64,000 nt of DNA from assembly GCA_030278955.1 (NCBI GenBank), contig JAOANR010000008.1:41399301-41463300 (forward strand), read 5' to 3'. The stretch is from Hygrophila difformis (taxonomy: Eukaryota; Streptophyta; Magnoliopsida; Lamiales; Acanthaceae). Below, in pieces: positions 1 through 9,987 of this stretch (positions are counted from its first letter, which is position 1; the number at the start of each line of letters is the position of its first letter). The notes beneath the pieces were generated by a model, which was given only the letters and a program-made list of their open reading frames with translations, was not told the origin of the DNA and ran no database searches. Both the position numbers and the translations under genes were made by a program.

Positions 1-1006
1 ATTTTAGGATATAAAATAAGAATTTAATCCGATGAGAAAAGAGGTCTTGTTTCCGAGAACCCGTAAAATCAAAAATGCACGGAAAGTCGAGCCCGAAAAC
101 ACGAAAGGATAGAAGCCCGAAAGAGAGGAGGAAAAGACCCGACGGATCGGATCACACGGACCCGCCCGGACTGAGGTCCGGGCGGAGGCCGCGCGGTGTT
201 TGGCCTTCCAGCGCGCCAACACCGCGTGGCACCACAGAATGCGGCCATTCACGCGTTTTCGTCGATTTCTTGTCATAATTCGACCCCCTGACTATGGAAA
301 GTGAATTTGGACGGGGGGAGGGGGGGTGGGGAAGCTTAAGGGATGAATTAGGGTTGATCTCCACCCCATTGTCAGCCTCCCACAGCCTCCCATTCACCCT
401 CAAACTCTCCCAAGCCAAAACACCCTTCCGACGAACTTCCGACGAACTTCCGGCGACTCCCGGTGACCAACGACGACCGTAGGAACGTGTAGATCAAAGT
501 TCACAGCCCTTAGATCATTGGTCAGGAGTATCTCAGATTCCCATTCTCATTTTTCATCTCAAATCCCCAATCTAACTCTCGAATCTTTGATTTGCAAACA
601 CGTTCGTGGCCAAAGTCGGGAACTTCGCGTTGCGTAGATCCGTTCGTAGTAACGTTGGACGAGCAGAGCAACCCTAGGACGACCAAACACTCAAACACTG
701 TAAGTTGATGCCTTTCATATCAATACGGGTGGCTTAGGGGCGTCCGATTTAGTGACTTTGTAACGAAACGTAAAAATCGAACCTAAAAACCCTATCTTAC
801 GCAATTTCTGAAATCCGGTTAAAACTCATATTTCCAGAGTCCAATCTGAGAAACTCAAAACTAGACTTTTAATCCTAACACATTAATCTATGTTGTGTAA
901 AAATTTCAGACATTTTCATCAACGTTTGCTATTTCAAATCGCATCGAACATAAACTGCCTTGTTAAAACTTTTTCGAAAACTGACAGTGAACATGTCCGA
1001 ACTTGA
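1..1006 (+). repeat. Older chromovirus LTR, 5' part only
   Basis: The first base lines up with base 15 of the LTR that begins at 1007, and the two run in parallel, diverged, to about base 1000 (shared stretches such as TTTCCGAGAACCCGTA and CATATCAATACGGGTG). It is therefore the start of an older LTR of the same family, whose first 14 bases lie outside the window. It stops at CGAACTTGA, where the next element inserted. Its remaining half should lie beyond that element's 3' LTR, which falls in the assembly gap. Short ORFs here lack family features and are not called. Confidence 0.8.
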
Positions 1007-3515
1007 TGTAATACCCGGAAATTTTAGAATATAAAAATAGGAATTAATCCAATAGGAGAGAAGGTTTTGTTTCCGAGAACCCGTAGACGCGGAAATGCAC
1101 GGAAGTCAAAGGGCGACGAATTAGAACCCGACGGACCAAAATCGACGGTCTTAGGATTTCAAGCATGAAATCGAATCGAGACGGAATAAATTTATGATGA
1201 GAAGCATAATCCGAAAATGACCCGGAAAATCGAGCCGGAAAATCGAGCGCGAAAACGGGGAAGGATAGAAGTCCGAAAGAGAGGAGAAAAAGACCCGACG
1301 GATCGGATCGCCCGGACCCGCCCGGACCGCAGTCCAGGCGAGGGCCGCGCGCTGGCCGGGCGGGGTTTGGCGAAAAGGCGCGCCAACCCCGCGTGGCTCT
1401 ACAGGTTTTGGCAACTTGCGCGTTTTCGGCGATTTCTTACCATAATTCGACCTCCCGACTTTGGAAAGCAGATTTTGGTCGAAGGGGGAAGCTTTTAGGC
1501 GACCTAGGGCTGCCTCCTCACCCTTTTCATCAGTCACAAATCTTTCTCTACTCTCCCAAACTCTCTCCAAAGCCAAAACACTTCCCGGCGACTTCCCGAC
1601 GACTTTCCGATCACTTCCCGGCGACGAAAACCGACGGAGGAGGCGTGGAATACAAGATCCCTAGTGTTCTAATCTGTGGTAAGTCGTTCATAGATTTCCA
1701 TTTAAGTTTTTGAACCCGAAAACTCGATCTAACATTGGATTTCTTCGTCCGATTCGAAATCGTGGCCAAAGTCGGAAGCTTGACGTTGAGGAGATCCGTT
1801 CGTAGGATTTTGGACGAGCCAGCGACCTTAGGACGACCCAAAACTCCCTATCACTGTAAGTTGAGCCTTCCATATCAATACGGGTGATTTAGGGGCGTCC
1901 GGAATAGGCGTAATGTAACGAAACGTAAAAAATCGAAATTAAAAACCCCAACTTGCGCAGTTTCTGTAATCGGCCTAAAACTCATATTTCGAGGATTCAA
2001 TCCGAGAAACTCAAAACTAGACTTTTAATCCTAACACATAAATCTAGGTTTTGTAAACATTTCAGACATTTTCGTTAATGTTTGCTATTTTAAATCGCAT
2101 CGAAAAGAAACTGTTTTGATAAAACGTGTTGAAATCTGCCTATGAACATGTTCGAACTTAGTGAGTTCGTTTCTATATTTTGTAGTCCGATTTGATCCTT
2201 ACAATCTAAATGAAAGTTGTAGATAATCATGTCTAGTATATGTGGTTAAAATTTCAGAATTTTTGGAGTCCATTTGATATGTCAAAAAGCCAATTTTTCG
2301 AACTGTGACAAATCTGTTTCGAGACAGATTCCTGTTTGCATAATAAAATCGATTTTTGACATGTTTCCTCAACTTATTTCGAAAACGTTAAAACACGAAA
2401 GTTGTTCGTTAGGGTGTTTTGCATGAACTGTGAAATTTTCAGATTTTTCGGAATTAAACCGAATTTTTAAATTGAAAAGGCGTAAACTGTGACGCCAAGA
2501 TACTTTTAAATCGAAGGATTTTGAAATTTCGAAACGAACGATCAAAGATTTGAAATACGATACATCTATACTTTTGAAAAACCCCGATACATTAAATCTA
2601 AACGATACATGAGATACTTGGTGGAGGGTGAGTGCTCTGCAGGGTGCCCCTCTAACCTTTCTCTTCGGGCCTATAATGGACGAGAGAATTTGATGAGATA
2701 TTACGCCAATCGGCGGGAGATACATGGCCTACTCTCTCGGGTTGTCCGTATGGATTTCTCGAGGCTCCGGAGTGGTACTGGGTATGGCAGATACGGCTGC
2801 GGCCGCCGGATCACCGGCTAAACGAGATACTTACGAAACGGTTGCGGCCGCCGGATCACCGGCTATACCAAACACTGAAAAATGGTTACGTAACGGGGGA
2901 AATAAAAGAATTATTATTTTTAAGTATTTATTTATTTTTGCGTGTCTTTAAATTATGCATTTAAATTATGTCTTTAAATTTCGTATCATGACTAAATTGT
3001 TATTGTGGATTAAATGCATGTTCAAGTACACAATTAAATTATTATTTCCTTTAAATTTCGTGAATGCATGTTAGGAGTGAAATTTTAAATTATCTAATTA
3101 AATCCTTTTATTGCTATGTTAGGGTCGACTTACTCAGTATTTTATATACTGATAAAAATTGTTGTTTTCTCTTTTCCTTTCAGAGTATGAAGATAATGCA
3201 TGAGCATATGCATTGGGGGATGGAAAAACTTAAACACTATTTTTATTGCTTTTACGATACTTGCATAACGGGCATGTAAATCCCGAGTTTTGGCCATGTC
3301 GGCCCACTTTACATTTTTCCGCTGCGATATATTATTACTACTATATGTGTGGATGCCACTTATTATTATTTTTAAATAGATTCCGGACTTGTTTTTAAAT
3401 CTTTTTGCAATACCTATAGCCTTGCATCTCTTTGGCAAGCTCGGAGAATCCGTGTCTTGCTAGAGAGATGTGGCGGTGGCATCCCGGCCTGGGTTATCAA
3501 TTCCGGGGTGTTACA
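1007..3515 (+). repeat. 5' LTR of the chromovirus
   Basis: It begins TGTAATACCCGG and ends GGGGTGTTACA (2509 bp), with a tRNA-iMet primer site 4 bases downstream. It contains the family module GGTGAGTGCTCTGCAGGGTG near 2626, two copies of a GC-rich unit with a NotI site near 2785 and 2845, and the covarying hairpin at 3134-3152. The motif AGATGTGGCGGTGGCATCCC just before the end recurs in other LTRs of the window. Promoter and poly(A) sites must lie here, but I could not place a TATA box with confidence. Confidence 0.93.
3134..3152 (+). other. Conserved LTR hairpin (TCAGTAT arm type)
   Basis: TCAGTAT, a TTTAT loop and ATACTGA form a perfect 7-bp stem, preceded by the constant CTTACTC... flank. 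Equivalent hairpins with different but still complementary arms occur at 13102-13117 (minus), 24073-24089, 37350-37367, 40903-40920, 41624-41641 (minus), 47197-47216 and 60866-60884. This suggests a functional RNA or DNA structure in the LTR. The function is not known to me. Confidence 0.75.
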
Positions 3516-3518
3516 AGT

Positions 3519-3531
3519 TGGTATCAGAGCC
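3519..3531 (+). other. Primer-binding site, tRNA-iMet
   Basis: TGGTATCAGAGCC is the exact complement of the 3' end of plant initiator tRNA-Met, the usual primer of chromoviruses. It starts three bases after the LTR end at 3515. Confidence 0.95.
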
Positions 3532-3933
3532 CGGAATATTTTTAAGCTACTATTATTATTATTTTAAAATATTTTGAACTAAGTATTATTTTTAAATTTA
3601 TTATTATCATTATTAATTTTTAAGACTACTAGTGTTATTTCTTTTAGCCCAAAATTTGAGCCCAAAGGGGGTTAAATTATTTTGACCCAATACTTATAAT
3701 TATTTATTTTAAAGCCCAACCATTTCGGCCCAAGTACCCATGTTTTTACTTCTTAAAGTCCAAATTATTATTTTTGGCCAATATAGAGGCCCAACTTTTT
3801 TTTTTTAAATCCATGATTAAATTAAATTAATTTTGGGGGGATTGCATGTGCATATTCATATAGATTTAAATTCCTGCATATCATGACTTATATTCGAAAC
3901 ATACTCTAACTCTAACCTCCTTGTTGACATTAG

Positions 3934-4323
3934 ATGGCCGAACCCAACACGAACATGGTCAACTTGATGGTGAAACTGACTAACGCATATTTAGAGTCCC
4001 AACAACATATCAACTATTTCAAGACTCGAGTAGGACAACTAGAGGGCCAAGTGGCCCATCTGGGGCATCTTAGGGAGACCGATCATCATAACATAACCCA
4101 GCTGCAAAATCAAGTCGCCGTACTCCAAGCCCAAGTGGCCCAACTCCAAGACAAGGGTGATGACTTGGAGGAACAAATAGGGAACGTAGCCTGGGAGTTG
4201 ACTACCTTAGCCAACGAGATTGACGGAGGGGTCCTTCAGAACCCGGGACCTCACCCTAATGCTGCAGCACCGATTGACGTATCTAGCGACGAGGACGATC
4301 CCATCGAGGATGTACCTGCCTAG
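3934..4323 (+). CDS. Pre-gag coiled-coil ORF with acidic tail (129 aa)
   Basis: This intact 129-codon ORF lies in the leader, 418 bp after the LTR and about 660 bp before gag. I do not recognise its family. Residues 1-25 are plain. About 30-95 are heptad-like with many L, V, Q and E (repeats like LQNQVAVLQAQVAQLQDK), so a long coiled coil is likely. The C-terminus is Pro-rich and then acidic, with IDVSSDEDDP, which resembles a SUMO-interacting motif (hydrophobic residues followed by Ser and acids); that is an inference. There is no zinc knuckle or catalytic motif. A minus-strand element at 12371-12470 also begins an ORF close to its LTR, whereas the gag-only element at 21638-26997 lacks one. 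It could be an accessory protein, an N-terminal Gag-like product or a chance ORF; the intact frame beside a broken pol argues against chance. Confidence 0.6.
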   Translation: MAEPNTNMVNLMVKLTNAYLESQQHINYFKTRVGQLEGQVAHLGHLRETDHHNITQLQNQVAVLQAQVAQLQDKGDDLEEQIGNVAWELTTLANEIDGGVLQNPGPHPNAAAPIDVSSDEDDPIEDVPA

Positions 4324-4988
4324 TCACCCTAGACTTAGGAGCCCATACTGATGCACTATTATCTATGTTCTTTTTTTTTTCAAACTAGTACCAGCACTAC
4401 TATTTCATTCCTGTTACGAATGCTTGTAATCAGCTGAAAAATTTTCTCTTGAGTAATAAATCTACAAGCATTTATTATATACAATTATATTTAAAGTATT
4501 CCTTACATTTTAATTAAATTATTTCTCTTCGAATACCCTGCTAAAACCCGATCAAACAATGAACAAGGTAACAATAATCAATGACCTATAGATAACAACT
4601 AAACAAAAATACAAGTAGTAAATATATATACATATACATTATATGGAGATAATTATCGAACAAGGGTATCTCCAACCCTAAACCCTAAACCCTAAACCCT
4701 AAACCCTAAAACCCTAAACCCCAACACCCTGAACCCTAGGGTCTCAAAAAAAAACCCTGAACAGGTTACTGTTCAAGAAAAAAAAAACAAAACAAAACAA
4801 AAACAAAGCAGTAAGTAGAACCAACCCCAAATAACAACAAACAATACGCTAAACTCCAACAACCTATACTAACAGGTTCCAACAGACTGATACCTGTTAA
4901 TATCGTCATTTATTTAGTCAAATTACTTCATAAGCATTACATAATACTTCAACAAAAAGAATCTAAACTCTCTTGTTCTTGCAACAGC
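4324..4988 (+). other. Leader between pre-gag ORF and gag
   Basis: AT-rich leader with homopolymer tracts and no credible ORF. Its one striking content is the telomere-type array at 4675-4740. Several A-rich runs (4745-4805) precede the gag start. Confidence 0.7.
4675..4740 (+). repeat. Interstitial telomere-type repeat (CCCTAAA)n
   Basis: There are about five consecutive CCCTAAA units followed by degenerate ones (ACCCTAAACCCC, CACCCTGAACCCTAGGG). This is the Arabidopsis-type plant telomere unit, but it sits inside the retroelement leader, so it is not a chromosome end. Such units also form the telo-box of plant promoters and could bind telomere-repeat-binding proteins. Confidence 0.9.
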
Positions 4989-7429
4989 ATGGCACCGAGA
5001 GGAAGACCACGCGCTCAGCCCACTACTCCAAACACCAACGAAACCCCTATGCAACCAGAAATGCCTATACCAGCGAAGGGGTACACGCTCAGGAAGAGCC
5101 GGCAAACCCTATGCCAAACAACATGGACGCGCGCGTACGCACTCTAGAAGAGGTTCTCATTTCGATAGGGAATGCGCATGTGAACCAAGGCCAGGCCGCT
5201 GCGGTACCTCCACCCGAGGCCCGCATTAACTACTTAGCTATGGTGAACTCATATCGACCGCCGAACTACGCCGGAGAAGAGGACCCGGCTAAACTTGAAG
5301 ACTGGATCCGAACATTCGACAAGCTACTAAACGCGGTGAAGTGCCCAATTGGCGAGAAGGTGCCTGTGGCATCGTACTATCTCGGAGGGGAGGCGGATGA
5401 CTGGTGGCGTGCCATGCAAGATAAGTTAGCCGAGGACGAGGAACCCTATTCTTGGGAAGAATTCATGAGTCTGATCAGGGATCGCTTTTATCCCATGAGC
5501 ACAAAGTCAGCCATGTACGAGGAGTTCTTATCTCTGAAGCAAGGAGGGCAAACAGTCCAGGAATACTACACCCGTTTCAAGGAGTTGGTGCGTTTCGCAC
5601 CGAGACTCGTGCCGACAGATGTGGAGAAGGCACAGAAATTTGAAATGGGGCTAAACTTGGCTATACGAGAGGTTATCACTGGCGTCCCATACCCAGACCT
5701 GCAATCGGTGTATGATCGTGCGGTAGCTGTTGCAAGGGTGCAACAACTAAAAAGGAAAGTGAGCGGGGAACCCAGCCGAGGATCTCAGGGTCAGGATAAG
5801 AGGGGTAGAGACAACCGTTCCGGTAACAATGCTGTAGGGAACAACTTACGGGGAGATCTGAACAGACCCCCTCAAAACAACAACAGAGGATATGACGATA
5901 GAACCCTTTTCCGGGGTAACCCGGTACCACCTTGCCCGAGATGCGGTAGGCCTCATTTGGCCAGAGGGTGCCCCCAACAGGGCGCCTGCTACAGGTGTGG
6001 TCGCAACGGCCACATGGCGAATGAGTGCCGCACTCGACTGGAAAACATCACCAAGAGGGAGGACTTAGGCACGGGGCCAACTCAGCCTCGCAACCAGGAT
6101 GGACGGAATGGAAACAACCAGGGGTATAGACCCCCTCAAAACCAGAATCTCAATCAGAATCAATGTCCCCCACAGAATCCAAATCAGCAACAGAATCAGA
6201 ACCCGAACCGGGATCAGCAAGGCAACCCGGGACGTCCAATGGGGCGATTGAATGTCATCAATGAGGCAGATGTGCCTATGCAGGGGGACGTAATGGGAGG
6301 TACGTTCCATGTCTTAAGTACACCCCTTAGAGTTCTAATTGACTCAGGAGCTAGTTGTTCGATAATATCATCTAAAGTCTTACCTGAACTAGATCTACCT
6401 AAGTGCGAATTGATTAACTTAGGGATTCAACTTCCATCGGGAGAGGTAGTATCATGCTCTAAGCGATATAACGGAATTCCGATAGTTATAAAGAACGTAG
6501 AGTTTTTTGCGAACTTGTTAGAATTCGAACTACATGATTTTGACGTCATACTAGGAATGGATTGGCTAACCCAATATAAAGCCGTGATCGATTGCCAAAA
6601 ACAAAAGATCACGTTGTCAAAGAGTCGGGGAAGGAGAGTCATCTTTTACTCCCAACCCCCTAAGAAGTCTACCAAGATAGTTAACGCCATTAAGCTATGT
6701 AGCTTAATGCGTAAGGGTTACGCGTTATATGCATGCTACATTCATAACCTTGAGGCCAAAGAGGTCAAGGTGGATAACATTCCGGTGGTGAGAGAATACC
6801 CGGATGTATTTCCGGAAGACGTTCCCGGCATGCCGCCTGAGAGAGATCTGGAATTCACCATAGATCTTATCCCGGGAACGGAGCCTGTCTCAAAGGCTCC
6901 TTACCGTATGGCGCCGCTAGAAATGAAGGAATTAAAAGAACAACTCGAGGAGTTGCTAGAGAAGGGCTACATAACGCCGAGCACGTCCCCATGGGGAGCC
7001 CCTGTCTTATTCGTGAAGAAGAAAGATGGAGGTCTACGGCTATGCATCGATTATAGAGGGCTTAACCAGGTCACGGTCAAGAACAAGTACTCGTTGCCCA
7101 GAATCGAGGATTTGTTCGACCAAATGAAGGGAGCTTCAGTATTTTCAAAGATCGAATTGCGATCAGGGTATCACCAATTAAGGATCGCTGGAAAGGATAT
7201 CCCAAAGACGGCATTCAGAACTCGCTACGGGCACTACGAATTCACGGTGCTATCATTCGGGCTGACGAACGCCCCAGCGATGTTCATGAATCTCATGAAC
7301 AACGTGTTTCGGGAATCTTTAGATCAATGCGTAGTGGTGTTCATAGATGACATCCTGATCTACTCGAAAAGCGAAGAAGAGCATTCCGAACACTTACACA
7401 AAGTGTTAGGGATCTTACGAGCAAATTAG
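4989..7429 (+). pseudogene. gag-pol: Gag-protease-RT part of broken chromovirus gag-pol
   Basis: The open frame runs 4973-7429. The likely true start is the ATG at 4989, because its MAPRGRPR start matches the gag at 25348. That start is in another frame, so a frameshift lies near 5070-5100. Numbering from 4973: Gag domain about 104-260; zinc knuckles C321/C324/H328/C333 and C339/C342/H347/C352; protease DSG at 457-459 with ILGMD at 526-530; RT from about 640, with the metal-binding pair FIDD at 790-793. The motif A residue is E728 in [10 protein letters not shown], where the family has Asp, so RT activity is doubtful. The frame ends at TAG (7427-7429) inside RT and continues in the same frame downstream. 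Gag packages RNA, protease cuts the polyprotein and RT copies the RNA. Confidence 0.93.
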
Positions 7430-8413
7430 CTGTATGGCAAACTGTCCAAATGCGACTTCTGGCTAAGAGAAGTGGCATTTCTGGGACATATCGTATCCGC
7501 CAACGGAGTGGCAGTGGACCCAGCAAAGATCTCGGCAGTGACCGAATGGGTGCCACCGAAGAATCCAACCGAGATAAGAAGTTTTCTCGGATTGGCAGGG
7601 TACTACCGAAGGTTCGTAAAGGATTTCTCAAGGATCGCTCGCCCATTGACACAGCTGCTAAAGAAAGGGGTGAAATACGACTGGACCAGTGAGTGTGATT
7701 CCGCATTCCAAGTATTGAAGAAACGGCTTAGTACAGCGCCGGTGTTGGCATTACCATCGGAGGATGGAGACTTCGAGGTGTACAGCGACGCCTCGAAGGA
7801 AGGATTGGGATGCGTGCTAATGCAAGATCAAAGGGTCATAGCATACGCATCACGTCAACTAAAGCCACACGAAGAGAACTATCCGACACACGACTTGGAG
7901 CTAGCCGCAGTCGTGTTCGCTCTAAAGATATGGAGGCATTACCTCTATGGGCGAAAGTGTCGGATGTTCACCGACCATAAGAGCCTCAAGTATATATTCA
8001 CGCAAAAAGAGCTAAATTTGAGGCAAAGAAGATGGTTGGAACTGATTAAGGATTACGACCTGGAAATCGCGTACCACGAAGGAAAAGCCAACGTCGTGGC
8101 CGATGCCTTGAGTCGAAAGACTCAACACGTGGTGAATTCACTTGTGGTACCGGCCGAGTTGTACAGAGACTTGGCAAAATTAAGTCTAGAGTTGGTACAC
8201 TCTGGTGAAGTAAGTGAGGTCGTCAACACGATGGTAGTAGAATCTACCACACTCGATGAGATACGACTAGCACAACAGGGTGATGAAAAGCTGGAGGAAA
8301 TTAGGAAGGACATTGCTGAAGGAAAGGCAATGGATTTTAAAATCCATGAGGACGGAAGCATCCGCTTCAAGGGAAGGTGGTGCATACCGCGAAAATGCGA
8401 GGACCTGAAGTAA
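7430..8413 (+). pseudogene. gag-pol: RT thumb and RNase H part of the same gag-pol
   Basis: Same frame as the preceding segment, after a single TAG that could have been CAG. It begins with the RT tail ([10 protein letters not shown], then [12 protein letters not shown]). RNase H follows, with the acidic residues in [27 protein letters not shown] and NVVADALSR, so the RNase H active-site set looks complete. The linker to integrase leads to a TAA at 8411-8413, in the same frame as integrase. RNase H removes the RNA template during cDNA synthesis. Only these nonsense codons separate the parts. Confidence 0.93.
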
Positions 8414-9703
8414 AGAGTGATGGAGGAAGGCCATAATACCCCATACTCGGTCCATCCCGGAGGCGAGAAGCTATACAAGGACATAAAGAGGAACTATTGG
8501 TGGCCGAACATGAAGAGAGAAATAGCCGAGTTTGTGGCAAGATGCCTCACCTGCCAGAAGGTCAAGGCCGTACGGCAGAAACCCTTAGGATTAATGCAGC
8601 CACTGGAAATCCCAAGTTGGAAATGGGATAGCATTTCAATGGATTTCGTTTCGGGACTACCACGTTCACCGAAGGGGATGAATAAAATCTGGGTGATCGT
8701 GGATAGGTTGACAAAAGTTGCCATATTTATCCCTATGAAGGATACCTGGTCCATGGACCAATTGGCAAGGGCATATGTGGACAACGTGGTACGACGACAT
8801 GGAGTACCACATGACATCATCTCGGACAGAGACAGTAGATTCGTCTCACATTTTTGGACAAAACTACAAGAAGCCCTCGGTACGAAGATAAAGATGAGTA
8901 CCGCGTTCCATCCCATGACGGATGGACAAACGGAAAGGACGATCCAAACTTTGGAAGACATGCTGAGGGCATGCTTATTAGAGTTTAAAGGAAGTTGGGA
9001 AAATCACTTACCCTTGATCGAATTTTCCTACAACAACAGCTACCATGCTAGCATTGGCATGGCACCTTTCGAGGCACTATATGGACGCAAATGCCGAAGC
9101 CCATTGAGCTGGGAAGAGGGCGAGAGGACTATGGTAATTGGACCGCAACTTGTTGAGGACATGGCTCAACAAGTCAAAATAATCCAAGGAAAGATGAGAG
9201 CGCAAGACCGGCAAAAGAGCTATGCCGACGTGAGACGGCAAGATTTGGAATTCCAAATAGGTGATAAGGTCATGTTAAAGGTATCACCGATGAAGGGTGT
9301 GATGCGCTTTGGCAAGCGGGGAAAATTAAGCCCACGGTACATAGGACCATACGAGATCCTAGAAAGAGTGGGGAATCTTGCATACCGACTAGCATTACCG
9401 CCACAATTTGCTCGTGTCCACGACGTGTTCCACGTCTCGCAACTGAAGAAATACGTCCATGATCCGACCCACGTACTCCAACCGGAGGAAATTGAGCTGG
9501 ACGATGACTTAAGCTACGAAGAAATTCCGGTGCGAATACTCGACAAGAAGGAGATGGTAACAAGGAATAAGACCGTGAGAATGGTCAAGGTCCTTTGGTC
9601 TAACCACGAAGTCGAGACGGCAACGTGGGAGCTAGAAGCAGACATGAAGGATCGTTACCCAACCCTATTCCAAGACAGTGCAACAACAGTTATGGGGACA
9701 TAA
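8414..9703 (+). pseudogene. gag-pol: Integrase and chromodomain part of the same gag-pol
   Basis: The open frame from ATG 8417 (428 aa) has the integrase zinc finger H6/H13/C43/C46 and a complete DD35E core (D76 in SMDFVSG, D137 in ISDRDSRF, E173 in DGQTERT, 35 residues apart). A GPY/F region follows (RYIGPYEILERVG), and then a C-terminal chromodomain from about 367 (SYEEIPVRILD to ATWELE). Chromodomains of this clade steer integration into heterochromatin by binding methylated histone H3; that is family knowledge. The part is internally intact but not linked to an intact gag, so it is scored as part of a pseudogene. It ends 284 bp before the 3' LTR. Confidence 0.94.
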
Positions 9704-9987
9704 CTGTAATCTTAAGAGGGGGAGGATGTGACAACCCGAGTATTTCTGAATATTTTGTACGAATACTTTGTACCCCAAATAAACAAATTCAAATTGTTTT
9801 GAACTACGTAATGACTTGATCCCTTCACGGGGTACGTAGGCAACTCGGAAATTTCAATTCTGGGTTCAGTGAAATAATAACAAACAACGACACACAATAA
9901 TACAATCGCTTAATCAAACAATTCCCGAACTCGCGAGAGGATGAAGTGCAACTTCGAGGACGAAGTTGGTTCTTAAGGGGGGTAGAC
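9704..9987 (+). other. 3' UTR with decoy PPT/LTR start, paired hairpins and true PPT
   Basis: Just after the pol stop, TTAAGAGGGGGAGGA followed by TGTGACAACCCGAG (9727) imitates a polypurine tract and LTR start. Next come two hairpins: CTACGTA 9804-9810 with TACGTAG 9833-9839 around an inner CCCT/GGGG stem, and CTCGGAA 9844-9850 with TTCTGGG 9858-9864. A third hairpin, CAACTTCG-AGGA-CGAAGTTG (9949-9968), precedes the true purine tract (AAGGGGGGTAGAC) and the LTR at 9988. All elements recur at 26533-26811 and 44646-44939. Confidence 0.8.

Noticed and set aside
1151..1713. Overlapping ORFs in LTR starts (also 10131-10693, 63174-63593)
   Set aside because: They lie in GC-rich LTR sequence in many frames on both strands, are shared only because LTRs are shared, and have no protein features.
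4675..4740. Chromosome end
   Set aside because: The tract is short, internal to a retroelement leader and followed by gag-pol.
9804..9864. Hammerhead ribozyme or tRNA-like structure
   Set aside because: No CTGATGA/GAAA core and no cloverleaf; only two simple stems are seen.
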